A DNA stretch of 64,000 nt from Erodium maritimum (taxonomy: Eukaryota > Streptophyta > Magnoliopsida > Geraniales > Geraniaceae). The notes under the pieces were generated by a model. It made no database searches. It saw only the letters and a list, made by a program, of their open reading frames with translations, and was not told the origin of the DNA. The stretch covers positions 66,635,675 through 66,699,674 of the forward strand of contig OY997594.1 of the NCBI GenBank assembly GCA_963921825.1. Reading direction: 5' to 3'. The translations under genes were made by a program, and so were the position numbers. Shown piece after piece: positions 49,650-59,939 of this stretch (positions are counted from its first letter, which is position 1; every line of letters begins with the position of its first letter).

Positions 49650-49990
49650 CTCCATCTTTTTCATGTTTCCGCCTTTCTCAACCCTGTACTTCCCATCTGA
49701 TATTCGAAGCTTCTTTTCCATGGCCGATCCACGATTATATCTGGCTCTCACGGTCTCGAATGTTCGAAGCTCCTTATCACTCTTGAAATGGACAAAGGTC
49801 AGTACTTGTCTTGGGCTGAGCTTTTTAAGATACTGTCATGTTTTTTGAGTTTTACATCATATACTGTCGGAATTTGCACCAACGTGACTTCTCTTGTGGT
49901 CCCGGTCAGTCCGTCTACTCCGGTACCTGCGGTCTCCACGGGCTCCACAACTGTCGCCTAGTTCTCTGAATCTGACTTGAAAAAACAAGG
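49650..49990 (+). pseudogene. Copia gag start, truncated
   Basis: A frameshifted reading gives VSNVRSSLSLL-like and MDKGQYLSWAELFKI motifs typical of the start of copia gag near 49745-49835. Nothing recognisable follows before the TRIM. Confidence 0.6.
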
Positions 49991-50156
49991 GGAAGAAGAT
50001 TTGGAAAAAAGAAATCAAGTTCAATTTTTTTTCTTACTGCGTTGTGTTCTATGACTGAGAAAAGGAGAAATTTACTTCAATTGTTTTGCTTGCTGCTTTG
50101 TGTTCTGCGAGTGAGGGAAGGAGAAACTTGGTTCAATATTTTTTGCTTGTTTTTTT

Positions 50157-50579
50157 TGTAAATTTTGTTTAAAACGGGCTACTTATATCGGCTCGGTCTT
50201 CCACAATTAAAAGGTCAACCTTATTAGTTGGGTGTGGCCCTAGCCTTTATAAGTAGCATTTTATCCTTATATTTTCCCGATGTGGGTTTATACTTCAACA
50301 CTCCCCCTCACGTGTAGGATTGGACATCTACACGTGGGCCATAGCAGGACTGGACATCTGCATATGGACCGGAGACCACAGGGTGGAGGTGACAAATGGG
50401 CCGTGGGCCGAACCAGGCTCTGATACCATGTAAATTTTTGTTTTATTTTAAAACGGGCCACTTATATCGGGTCGGGCTTCCACAATTAAAAGGTCAACCT
50501 TATTAGTTGGGTGTGGCCCTAGCCTTTATAAATAGCATTTTATCCTTATATTTTCCCGATGTGGGTTTATACTTCAACA
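50157..50579 (-). mobile_element. Complete TRIM retrotransposon (423 bp)
   Basis: Two LTRs (50157-50300 and 50429-50579) begin TGTAAATTTTTG/TGTAAATTTTG and end TATACTTCAACA. The polypurine complement CTCCCCCTCAC follows the left LTR. The reversed primer site GCTCTGATACCA (50417-50428) precedes the right LTR, so the element runs on the minus strand. The flanking duplication is TTTTT (50152-50156 and 50580-50584), which is low-complexity and so weaker evidence. It has no coding capacity; movement would need proteins from another element. Confidence 0.9.
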
Positions 50580-50599
50580 TTTTTGGTTTTCAAATCTGG

Positions 50600-51250
50600 T
50601 TTATGGAATTTGGCAAATTTGTGTTGTGTCTGATGATGTAAAAAAAGTAAAGAATTAAAGTCATCAACTGAAAATTAATTAATTAAGTAAAGAAAAATAA
50701 TTAAGGAAATTATTATTTAATGGTTAAGAGAACATTAAGGAAATTTATATAAATAATTAAAAGAAGAATTACTGAAAATAAAAAAAATATTAATAAAAAA
50801 TTAAATATCCGAATTTAAAATAAAAAATTAAATTAAAATTAAAGAATACAATTTAGCTGAAAAAATTAATTTTCTGAAATTTAAAATAAAAAATAATAAA
50901 AAATAAAAGAATTTTTTTTATGAAAATTAATAATAAAATTAATTTTAAAAAAATTAAGAATTAAATAATTAGAAATAAAATAATAAATAAAATGAAAATT
51001 TAAATAAATGATTACTAATTAAACTAAAAATATAATAAAATTAATGAGATTAAAATTAATAAAGAATGTATGAAATTTGTTGGAACAATGGCATAATATT
51101 GAAAATTTGATGGTTAATAAGGGGTATTTTGGACTTTTAACAGTCATTGGATGGAAAGTTAATGGCGTTAGACTAAAGTGAAAAAAATGAAGTTAAGGGG
51201 GGTAAATGAAAAAAAAATAGTTAAGGGGTATTTGAAAATAAGCCAATACT
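50600..51250. other. Highly AT-rich low-complexity tract
   Basis: About 600 bases built of AATTAAA and ATAAAAT words with almost no G or C. No gene. Confidence 0.8.
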
Positions 51251-51339
51251 AAGCGAGGTTATGTGTAATTTTCCCTTAAAAATAAGACGTGGGATTTGGT
51301 ACCCCATCCTCCTAATGTGAATGTTATTCGCTCTGTCTT

Positions 51340-52138
51340 GTAGGTGATGGCAAAACTCAGCAGGTTGGCATTGATTGTGGTGAGACTTTTAGTCCGGTGG
51401 TGAAGCCAGCTACGATTCGTACTGTTCTCAGTCTTTCGTTGTCCAAGCATTGTCCCATTTATCGGTTATATGTTAAGAATGCTTTTCTTCACGGGGAACT
51501 CAAAGAGACAATGTATATGCATCAACTTATGGGTTTCCGGGATCGGTATCATCCTGATTATGTATGTTTATTACGCAAATCCTTATACGGACTTAAGTAG
51601 GCACCGCGGGCTTGATACAATCGGTTCGCTAACTTTGTAAGTTCCATTGGTTTTTTGAACAATTGGTCTGACAATTCTTTGTTCATATTCCACAAGGGTA
51701 TCGACATGGCGTACATTTTATTATATGTTGATGATATTATCCTAACCGCTTCATCAGATGCTTTCTGCCGTTCTATTATGGATCTTCTTGGCTCCGAATT
51801 TGCTATGAAGGACTTGGGTCTTTTAAATTATTTTCTGGGCATTGCAGTGAAACGTCACAAAGGTGGGTTGTTTCTTTCACAACGCAAGTACGCAGAGGAG
51901 ATCATTGAACGTGCTGGTATGTCTTCATGTAAGCCATCGTCCACTCCGGTTGACACTAAACCCAAGGTCAGTACTACTTCTGGTGCTTCGTATGCATATC
52001 CTACTCCTTACCGCAGTCTGGCAAGGGCTCTCCAGTACCTTACTTTCATTACACCGGATTTCTCTTATGCTGTGCAACATATTTTTTTACATATGCACGC
52101 TCCGAGAGATGATCATATGCATGCTCTTAAAGGCATCA
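51340..52138 (+). pseudogene. Copia reverse transcriptase remnant
   Basis: Reads DCGETFSPVVKPATIRTVLS, YVKNAFLHGELKETMYM, CLLRKSLYGLK and then a TAG (51598-51600) in place of Gln. It continues with NNWSDNSLFIFH, the YVDD catalytic box at 51724-51735, MKDLGLLNYFLGI and RKYAEEIIERAGM. The frame is cut at 52139 by a solo LTR and continues at 54698 in RNase H. Confidence 0.9.
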
Positions 52139-54692
52139 TGTAAGAACTGCCCCCGGTCGATCCTGGTCGAACCGGAGGTCTTTACGCGAAAATTGACTTT
52201 TTGCCAGAAAAGTCAACCGAGGACTCCGAGAGTCATTCGGGACCTTTCTGGGACCCAAAAAAACTTAGCCGTCGTTACGGTTAGCTTAATTGGGCCGTTT
52301 CCTTTCAATTGACTATAATTGTGGAAAAGTCAACTGTCGGACATTTTCGGTCAAACGTTGGTCCTAAACGAATTAATTAACCTTCTGCTAGATTTTTCTA
52401 ATAAGAGGGGTGGTCCCCACATGGACAAGTGTCTAAAATGGCTTGGGTGAGAAGAAACAAGGTGAGAAAGACCATTTTACCCCAAACTTGAACCTAAAGA
52501 GCTTTTAGACAAATGAGGGCAAATGAGTAATTACAAAGTGGGATTTTAAGGGTTTTGGAGCATCAATTTCAGCTCATTTACACTACTTGGCCGAATTTAC
52601 AGAGAGAGAAAAGGGAGAGAAAAATCTTGGAAGCTTGAGTAGGAAGAAAGGAGGAAAAAGCTTGGTTTTTGGAGAGATTTCTAATCTAAGTTAATCAAAA
52701 ACACTTGATTCTTCATCCCCTTTCCATTTCCAAGGTGAGCATCTAATCCTTTTTTCGTTTTTGATGTTTTTGGTTCATGAGTTTTGAGGAGAAATGATGA
52801 ATTTGGTTGAGTATTTGAAGTTTGTTGATGGATGTTGATTTTTGGAGAGAAAAGGAGATTGGATGATGGATTTAATTTGGTTTTGTGGAGTTTTGATGAA
52901 GACCCATGATGGGTTTTGAAGTAGAGACGTTCTAGGGACTGTTTTGGAGCTTTAGAAGGTCATCAATGGAGGTTTTGGGGATAATTTTCGTGGAAAACCG
53001 AAGCTGGAGGAAGAAGACGATGAACAGTGTCAGACCCGTCATAGATCCGTGAGGTAGACCGTGACGGCGTCAGTCACAGCTCCGTGAGGAGAACCGTGAC
53101 GGCCTGGACCACAGATCCGTGACCAGATCTGTGGCGGAGCCCATCAAGGATCCATGACCAGAACCGTGACAGACCTGAGTTGGGCCTTTTGGGCCCATTT
53201 GTTGGATTTTGAGTAATTGGGACGGTTATCTATAACTGATTCCTTTTGGGATTAATTGGGAATGTTCTCCTCTTTAAACCTTTGTGAATTACTCTTGATT
53301 CGTGAATTGTTTTGTGATCCAAGACTTCGGACCAGAGCTTGACGGAGGAGGAGACCCTTGGATCTCGTGAAGTGGAGGAGGAAGCTAGCCAAGTCGTCCG
53401 CAGCTAGGATTGGAGTGTTTTTGAGGTAGGGAAAGTAGCGAATACCAGTTTAATTGCGGAAAGTTACTAGTATGCATATAGGTTGCAATTACTTGTTTTA
53501 ATGATTATAATTGCATGATTAGGATGTGAGGAACGAGTGGAATGAGGGATAACTTACGTGCCATGTCGAGCCGTAAGTTTGGGATTGCCGTGCTGCAGAA
53601 ATGCATGCGGGCCATGTCGAGCCCTTAGGTTGTGTGTTGATTGAAATGCCATGATCTTTGATTGAGATGCATGATGTGTGACTTAGCCGTTGATTAATTG
53701 AGAAGCATGATAGGGTATACTCGGTGTAGCATGTGTTGCTATGTTTGGGCAAGTGTGCCATGCGTGATATGATGTGAACATTTGGTTGTGATATGATCGG
53801 GTGAGTGATAGACCGATGTGATGTGTTATGGTGAGTTGGCTCGGTTGGTATAGCGTGGTCGAACTATGGCTTTGTATTGCGTGTTATGCTCTTGATGTGT
53901 GTTCCAAGAGGAGGTGTAACCGGTATGATACAATCACCGAGGGATAGTTCCGGTGTAGGGTATTGAGGCCAAGGATGGCGTGATCAGTACCCCGATGACC
54001 TGTGGTCCGGGAAGACGTCCGAAAGAGGTGTGTGCCGGTCCGGTACGTATGGTGAGTAATGCCCCGAGTCTGTGTGACGGGAAGACATCTGACTGAATGT
54101 ATTGCCGGTCGAGGATGTTACCCCGAGTCTCAGTGACGGGAAGATATCGGGACCGATGTTGTGTGGTCCGGTACGATATAAGTAGCTGTGTGCATTCGGT
54201 GATGTTGGAAATTGTTGTACGAGACATGTGTTTTTTCTGCTGTGTGTTCTATGTTTGCTGATTGGCTGTGTGCGTTGTTTTAAGTGTGATTATGGTCTTG
54301 TGAGAGTGATTAGTGGTTGGTAATTTCCAGTGGACGTTGTTAGTAGTTATGCTTTGCTAGTATGCCCTAATTGGACGGTTACTCGTGGTGGTGAACGGAT
54401 GTTCATAACCTTAACTACTTTTCCTACTAAGCGAAAGCTCACCCCTTATCTGTGCTAACGGGATTCTCGGCGCTTGGGAGCCAGCGAGGGTTTTGTCTAA
54501 TGGTCTAGAGACGTATTGTTTATTTTGAACTAAACACTTATTGACTAGTTTTTATGAGTTGTTGACTCATTTTATCGGATTTATGAATTTCCGAGTACTA
54601 TGTTGGAACTTATTTCTTTCAAATTGTCTTTATTATTTATTTATTTAAGTTCACGTCTCGAGTCCGGTCAAAACTGTATTTGGGGCGTGACA
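52139..54692 (+). mobile_element. Solo LTR 3, Ty3/gypsy, 2.55 kb
   Basis: TGTAAGAACTG to GGGGCGTGACA. Flanking pentamers are CATCA (52134-52138) and AATCA (54693-54697), one mismatch. It contains a GATCCGTGACCAGAACCGTGACGG-like stretch at about 53030-53170 and repeated CCCCGAGTCTNNGTGACGGGAAGA units at 53990-54160. Leaving it out restores the copia frame from ALKGI into CYIQGTLEHY. Confidence 0.9.
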
Positions 54693-54697
54693 AATCA

Positions 54698-55613
54698 TAT
54701 GCTACATTCAGGGTACTCTTGAACATTATTTACATCTTTACCCTTCTTCAGTTTCTGATCTTTTGTCTTATACTAATGCTGACTGAGGTGGGTGCCCTGA
54801 CACTCGGCGTTCGACGTCGGGGTATTGTGTTTTCTTGGGGGATAATCTGATATCCTGGTTGTCCAAGCGACAACCAACTTTGTCTCGATCTGGCACTGAA
54901 GTGGAATATCGGGGAGTTGCGAATGTTGTCTCTGAGTCATGCTGGATTCGAAACTCCTCTTGGAACTACATTGTCCGGTTCGTAAAGCAACTTTGGTCCA
55001 TTGTGACAATGTTAGTGTCATTTATCTTTTTGGAAATTCAGTCCAACATCAGCGCACCAAGAACACTAAAATGGATATCCACTTCGATCGTGAAAAGGTG
55101 GCACGAGGACAGGTTCGCGTTCTACATGTTCCATCCCCAAGGTTCTAAAAGTCGTTAGGCGCTAGTCGGGCGGTTAGGTCCTTCGAGGATTAATCGGGGA
55201 CTAGACGGGGATTAATCGGGGATTAATCGGATTTGTATTTTTTATATTTTTAATAGATATATTATTATATATAGAAATAGAATATGAATTTCATTATATT
55301 AAAAATGGTAACAAATATCTAAAATACCTAAAAAAATAATACCAAACAACTCAGAAGCACAACCACACCATAACCATCTAATTATTTTACTTGAGTCAGT
55401 ATACTACGCAAAATTGTTGTAACCGCCTAGGCGGCCAGACGGGTCGGCTAGGCGTAGGCGGGCACCTAGGCGACGCCCAGTCGGGATTTTTAGAACACTG
55501 TTCATCCCGGTATCAGATTGCTGATATTTTTACAAAGGGACTTCCACAAGTATTGTTTGAAGATTTTCGGGACAGTCTCTCCGTTCATAAGCCTCCCGTT
55601 TTGACTGCGGGGG
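54698..55613 (+). pseudogene. Copia RNase H remnant with nested hAT element
   Basis: Continues the RT at 51340-52138: [33 protein letters not shown] with the Glu-Tyr-Arg motif, [20 protein letters not shown], then a break at 55137 by the element below, then RYQIADIFTKGLPQ. The YSDADWGG motif carries a TGA stop in place of Trp. Confidence 0.85.
55138..55500. mobile_element. hAT-like miniature element 4 (363 bp)
   Basis: Ends CAAGGTTCTAAAAGTCG and, inverted, CAGTGTTCTAAAAATCCC. The 8-bp target duplication is TCCATCCC (55130-55137) and TTCATCCC (55501-55508). It splits the [16 protein letters not shown] junction of copia RNase H. Near reverse complement of 22070-22431. Confidence 0.9.
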
Positions 55614-55615
55614 AG

Positions 55616-55888
55616 TGTTAGAATATATGGAAATATATTCTCAATCATTATAATTGATTGTAAATCTTAATTAGCTTAATTGTAATTGATCATCACATAC
55701 TTGGCTGGCGTACATGATCAGTGATTGTATATCACATTAGCTTAATTAGCTCTTCCTTGAAACAAGTATATAAAAGGTTTTTCATCAATAGAAAGAGACA
55801 CAGAATAAACTCTTTCACTGCAATCAATTATAATGAATGAGAATATATTTTCATATATATTTTAGTTCCAACCACAATGTTCCTAACA
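55616..55888 (+). repeat. Copia 3' LTR
   Basis: TGTTAGAATATATGG to TGTTCCTAACA, directly after a GCGGGGGAG polypurine tract. No partner LTR is found upstream in the window. Confidence 0.8.
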
Positions 55889-56017
55889 GTTCACAGAAAC
55901 ACGATTCCGTAGAGTCCAAGCCTCCAAGGAGTTGGAGTTTCAAATCCCTACAAAAGGCTCTACTTTCTCGTTAATTCCCTTTCAAATTCGTTTCCCCCAT
56001 AATTGAAATCTCTGAGT
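55889..56017 (+). promoter_or_regulatory. Upstream region of ubiquitin-fusion gene 2
   Basis: GAGTCCAAGCCTCCAAGGAG and CTACAAAAGGCTCTACTTTC correspond to the conserved chain of genes 1 and 3, with a local rearrangement. The copia LTR ends immediately upstream, so any farther promoter has been displaced. Confidence 0.5.
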
Positions 56018-57651
56018 ATGAAGATCTTTGTGAAGACTCAGACCCAAAAGACCATCACTCTCGAGGTCAAGAGCTCCGACACCATCAACAAAGTCAAGGC
56101 CAAGATCCACCACAATGAGGGGATTCCTACGGACCAGCAGCTCCTGGTCTTAGCCGGAAAGCAGCTCGAGGACGACCGGACCCTCTCCGACCTCACCGTT
56201 CGGAAGCAATCCACACTCCATCTGATTTCCGCCGCCGTCAATACCCGCTCCGGCCAAGCCAATGAAACCATTGAGGTCTGTACCTTCTACTTTATCTCTA
56301 ATATATAATGGTAAAAACAAAGGTTTTTGAAGTATTCACAAACAAGTCATTACTTTATCTTTGATAGTCACATAAAACGCCCATGAATTAGACTTTTTGC
56401 TTCGCTTTGTATAAATTCATTACATAATAGCAGTTTTATTCTTGAAAAAATTTAAGTTTAAAAAATAATAAGTGCAAGGGGAAACCTTAAGAACCTGCGG
56501 CTAATAATTTCTTTTTGGGGAAACATGGTTTCTAATCGTATTTGAGCTTTGTTTTTCAATTCTTAACCTATGTTTATCTTTGGTGACATTTCCCAACTGT
56601 CACCTTTCAATTTTTTGCAGAAAGTATCGTTTACCGTTTATTTTGATGATTCCGTTACTAACGGAATCGTCAGTTTTGACGATTTCTGATACTTTTTGCA
56701 AAAAATTGAAAGGTGACAGTTGAGAAATGTCATCAAAGGTAAACCTAGGTTATGAATTAAAAAACAAAGCTCAAATAAGATTAGGAAACATGATTACCCT
56801 TTTTTTTTAATCAAAAACATACCGTCTTTACTTTTGTTATCGCGTACACAAATGATAAAAGGCCGATATTTCACATGTTATATGATACAATATTTATAAG
56901 TTTAAAACAAATTTAAACATGCTACATCAACAAAGTAGGAAAAGCACACTTTTTAATACAATTATGAAAACAGTTTAGGAGGGTTTCTGGTGAAAGCTTT
57001 GCCTTCTATTACTGATACAGTCATGGCTTGACTTTAGAGCGGGACTTCTAATACCACATTCTCACCCCACCCTTCCTATCTGCCTTTATGACGACCTATA
57101 TGACGTTTCTATACCGTTAGTGACGGTTCTAGTACCTTTAATAACTGCAAACAATATGTGTTTTATGTCTGTTTTTTTCTAGTGGTCATTGGTCAAGAAG
57201 TATATTCTCTAGCGCACATCTATGTAGTCGATGAAAAAAAGAGTTACAACTTGCACAAAAGGACGAGAACACCCGATTTAATTTTTCAAGTTTTATATGC
57301 ATGCAGGTGAATGTGTACTGTCCATCATGGAACCTGAGGAAGTGCCCTAAATACAAGGTGAAACCTTCTGATAGAATATTTACTCTAAAGCACCAAATCT
57401 TTGAAAGAGAGTATATGCACGATCTTTTCCCGCACAATCAAGTACTTAGTCTTCATGGAGAAAAGATGGAGGACATCTCTAGGTTTGTTGATTATGACAT
57501 TCGAGACAACGACGTCATTGAACTCTCTTCTGCCCCCCGACCCCCCAGTCCCGATTTTTGCCAGGAATTTTGTGAACCTATTTGTTGTTGTTTCCCAAAG
57601 TGGGTTTTATCAAAATTTAGAAAACGAAAAGATCACGATCACAACTCGTAG
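56018..57651 (+). CDS. Ubiquitin-like fusion protein 2 (two exons, Cys-rich/basic tail)
   Basis: Exons 56018-56275 and 57307-57651, phase 0 with GAG|GT donor and ATGCATGCAG|GT acceptor; 200 residues. The first fold (1-70, [20 protein letters not shown] ...) is the most altered of the three. Leu8 is Gln, Ile44 is Val, Phe45 is Leu and Val70 is Ile, so the hydrophobic patch that most ubiquitin receptors use is weakened. There is no Gly-Gly; the linker is [16 protein letters not shown]. The second fold (87-159) keeps [11 protein letters not shown] and [14 protein letters not shown]. The tail has a Cys cluster ([11 protein letters not shown]) then [16 protein letters not shown], a cysteine-plus-basic pattern compatible with lipid attachment (inference). 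The 1.03-kb intron holds a foldback MITE. Confidence 0.75.
56515..56800. repeat. Foldback MITE in intron of fusion gene 2
   Basis: Nearly symmetrical arms of about 140 bases. GGGGAAACATGGTTTCTAAT on the left matches ATTAGGAAACATG on the right, and both carry TTTTTTGCAGAAAGTAT / ATACTTTTTGCAAAAAA. They meet at GATTCCGTTACTAACGGAATC near 56660. Related to the element in the gene 1 intron. Confidence 0.85.
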
Positions 57652-57654
57652 TTT

Positions 57655-58170
57655 TTTATTAGTCAAATGTTAGATACGAGGTTGTGAGATGCTAAGTGCT
57701 AGAAGAACATTGAGATCCACATACCGCAAAAGTATGTCTATATCTTGGAGGTGTTACTTGGTTTTCAATTGAACTTTAAATTTGTCAAGTTTGAATAAAT
57801 GATGAAGTGTTTGAATCTTAATTTATATGTACACGCTAATGTTGATGGAAAAATGTTCATTGAACCAATAACTTATAATTACTCGTCAGCTTCCTAGCAC
57901 AACGTTTTCTCAATAGGGTCACTAAAGAGACGCTATATTACTTGTAGCGTCTCTTTGTCTCTTTGATCAAGGTACCTAATGTGACGCCATGGCCGACGCC
58001 GAGAATCATGGCTGGAGCCATGGCCGACACAGGTGAGGAGGAAAGAAAGAGGGGGTGGCGGCTAGGTTTTGCAGGAGAAGCTTTTTTGAGAGGAAGGGGG
58101 GGGGGGGGGGGGGGAATTTCTACAATCTCCGAAAGTTCTAACCGCCCGACTAACGCCTAACGAATTTTAG
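57655..58170. other. Spacer with a strong stem-loop and a hAT arm remnant
   Basis: A perfect 12-bp stem (AAAGAGACGCTA, 57924-57935, with TAGCGTCTCTTT, 57945-57956) encloses a 9-base loop. A G-run of about 20 lies near 58096-58114. It is followed by AACCGCCCGACTAACGCCTAACG (58140-58162), which resembles the arm of the hAT-like elements. No gene. Confidence 0.55.
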
Positions 58171-58429
58171 TAACTTACTTATAAGTTATTATTGTTATTT
58201 TTATTTTATGATAAACTATTTGCGTATACATTTTTTAGCCGTACAATCTATAATTCGTTTAAAACCTTATGGAAATGTATTTATCACCCCCGCAAGAAAA
58301 GTTTTGGAAGTGGGTTCGTCTCGTCATTAAGTTAAATAAATATGGACTTGAGTTGGGTCCTCGAGTCTTCTGACTCTTGTCACAACAGCTTCAAACCAAT
58401 GGGCTGGGCTTGTTAAGCACATATAGTTC

Positions 58430-58522
58430 CACTGTGAAACGAATCCTTAGAGTCCAAGGAGTTCCAGTATTACAAAAGGCTCTATTTTCTCAATCAATTT
58501 TGTTTCAAATCAGTCTCTGGAT
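58430..58522 (+). promoter_or_regulatory. Upstream region of ubiquitin-fusion gene 3
   Basis: AAACGAATCCTTAG, GTCCAAGGAGTTCCAGT and TTACAAAAGGCTCTA in the same order and spacing as in front of gene 1. Confidence 0.6.
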
Positions 58523-59716
58523 ATGAAGATCTTCGTCAAGACTCTGACCCGAAAGACCATCACTCTCGAGGTCGAGAGCTCCGACACCATCAACAAAGTC
58601 AAGGCCAAGATCCACCACAAGGTGGGTATTCCTCCCGACCAGCAGCTCCTCATCTTCGCCGGAAAGCCGCTCGACGACGAACGGAACCTCTCCGACCACG
58701 CTATTCAGGAGAAATCGACACTCCATCTCGTCTGCACCGCCGACGATACCGGCTCCGACCTAGCCAACGAAACCATTCAGGTTTCTACCTTCTGCTTTAT
58801 TTATTTATTTTCGTATGTCTTCTAATAATTTACACTACTTGAAAGTTAAATCCTATATATTATAGATAATAGTAAAAAAAAAGTATTCACCTTTTACAAG
58901 TTGCATCAACATATTTTCAATGTCGTCTTTGGGTGACCTAACGGTTTATAGGGCCTATTTTGAGTAGTGATTATCAGTACTCTACTAGTTTTATGGTCTT
59001 AATTGTTCAGCTATACTTAGTTTGGTTCTCGTTTTATTTACTTTTTGTGGCTCATCCAATGCGTTCTGGACGTAATAATAGTTACAAGGTTTTTGTGTTT
59101 GACCCGTCAGAGCTTTCGAACCTGTACCGACCCTCTCAATGGAATGAAATTACAATTACTAAAAAAAACATACCCTCAATGTGTTTTTTTGCTTCGCTAA
59201 AAATTTCAACTTATAAAACCCGAGAAAAAAAAAATTAAGGGAGATGGAATAGTGAATATTTTTTTAAAATGTAAAATTGTTGTTTTGAAATAAATTTGCA
59301 TTAAGTATAACAAGACAAGATCAACGTATTTATATGCAATTATAAAAAAAATTACCGTTTATAAAAAATAAATACGTCAGGTTTGGAATGCATGCATGCA
59401 GGTGCATGTGTACGATGGTGGATGGCGCATGAAGAAGAGCCCTAAATACAAGGTGAATCTATCTCGCAGAACTTATACTCTAAAGCACCAAATCTATGAG
59501 AGGGAGGGAATTCGGCCGGGGAGTCAGGATCTTTGGCATCGCGGAAGAAAGATTAAGGACCTCTCTAGTTTTGTTGATTATAACATTCGAGACAACGATG
59601 TCGTTGAGCTCAGTGAGCCCAATCTTTACGCAGATTGTTATGCTTGTTTTTGTGATTTCAAAGACTGGGTTCTACTAAAATTAAGAACTCGAAAGGATCA
59701 TGATCATGACTCATAG
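58523..59716 (+). CDS. Ubiquitin-like fusion protein 3 (two exons, Cys/basic tail)
   Basis: Exons 58523-58780 and 59402-59716, phase 0 with CAG|GT donor and CATGCATGCAG|GT acceptor; 190 residues. The first fold (1-70, [20 protein letters not shown] ...) keeps L8, I44, V70, K48 and K63 but has G10R and R42L. It ends LVCTADDTG, so no Gly-Gly. The second fold (87-156) reads [20 protein letters not shown] and [18 protein letters not shown]. The tail [20 protein letters not shown] then DHDHDS matches gene 2. This is the best-preserved first domain of the three and may still bind ubiquitin receptors. The exon model is supported by identical splice phase and position in genes 1 and 2. Function unknown. 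Confidence 0.75.
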
Positions 59717-59939
59717 TTTTTTTTATAAGTTAGTCGAATGTTAGATACGAGGTTGTGAGATGCTTGGTCGGGGTAATGACCGGGAGTACAATATTACGAT
59801 CCACGTACTTTTGTGAAGTATGTCTATATCTTGGAGATGTTATTTGGTTTTCAATTCAAACTTACATAAATCTGTTTATTTGTTTGAACAAATAATTAAG
59901 TGAGGGCTCTAGAAACGTAAGTATGCCACTCCCGAGATG
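59717..59939 (+). other. 3' region of fusion gene 3
   Basis: GTTAGATACGAGGTTGTGAGATGC and AAGTATGTCTATATCTTGGAG are shared with the region after gene 2 (57668-57755), so the duplicated unit extends past the coding sequence. Confidence 0.6.

Noticed and set aside
58096..58114. G-run as a quadruplex or regulatory site
   Set aside because: A homopolymer beside a transposon remnant and possibly affected by sequencing error; nothing else supports a role.
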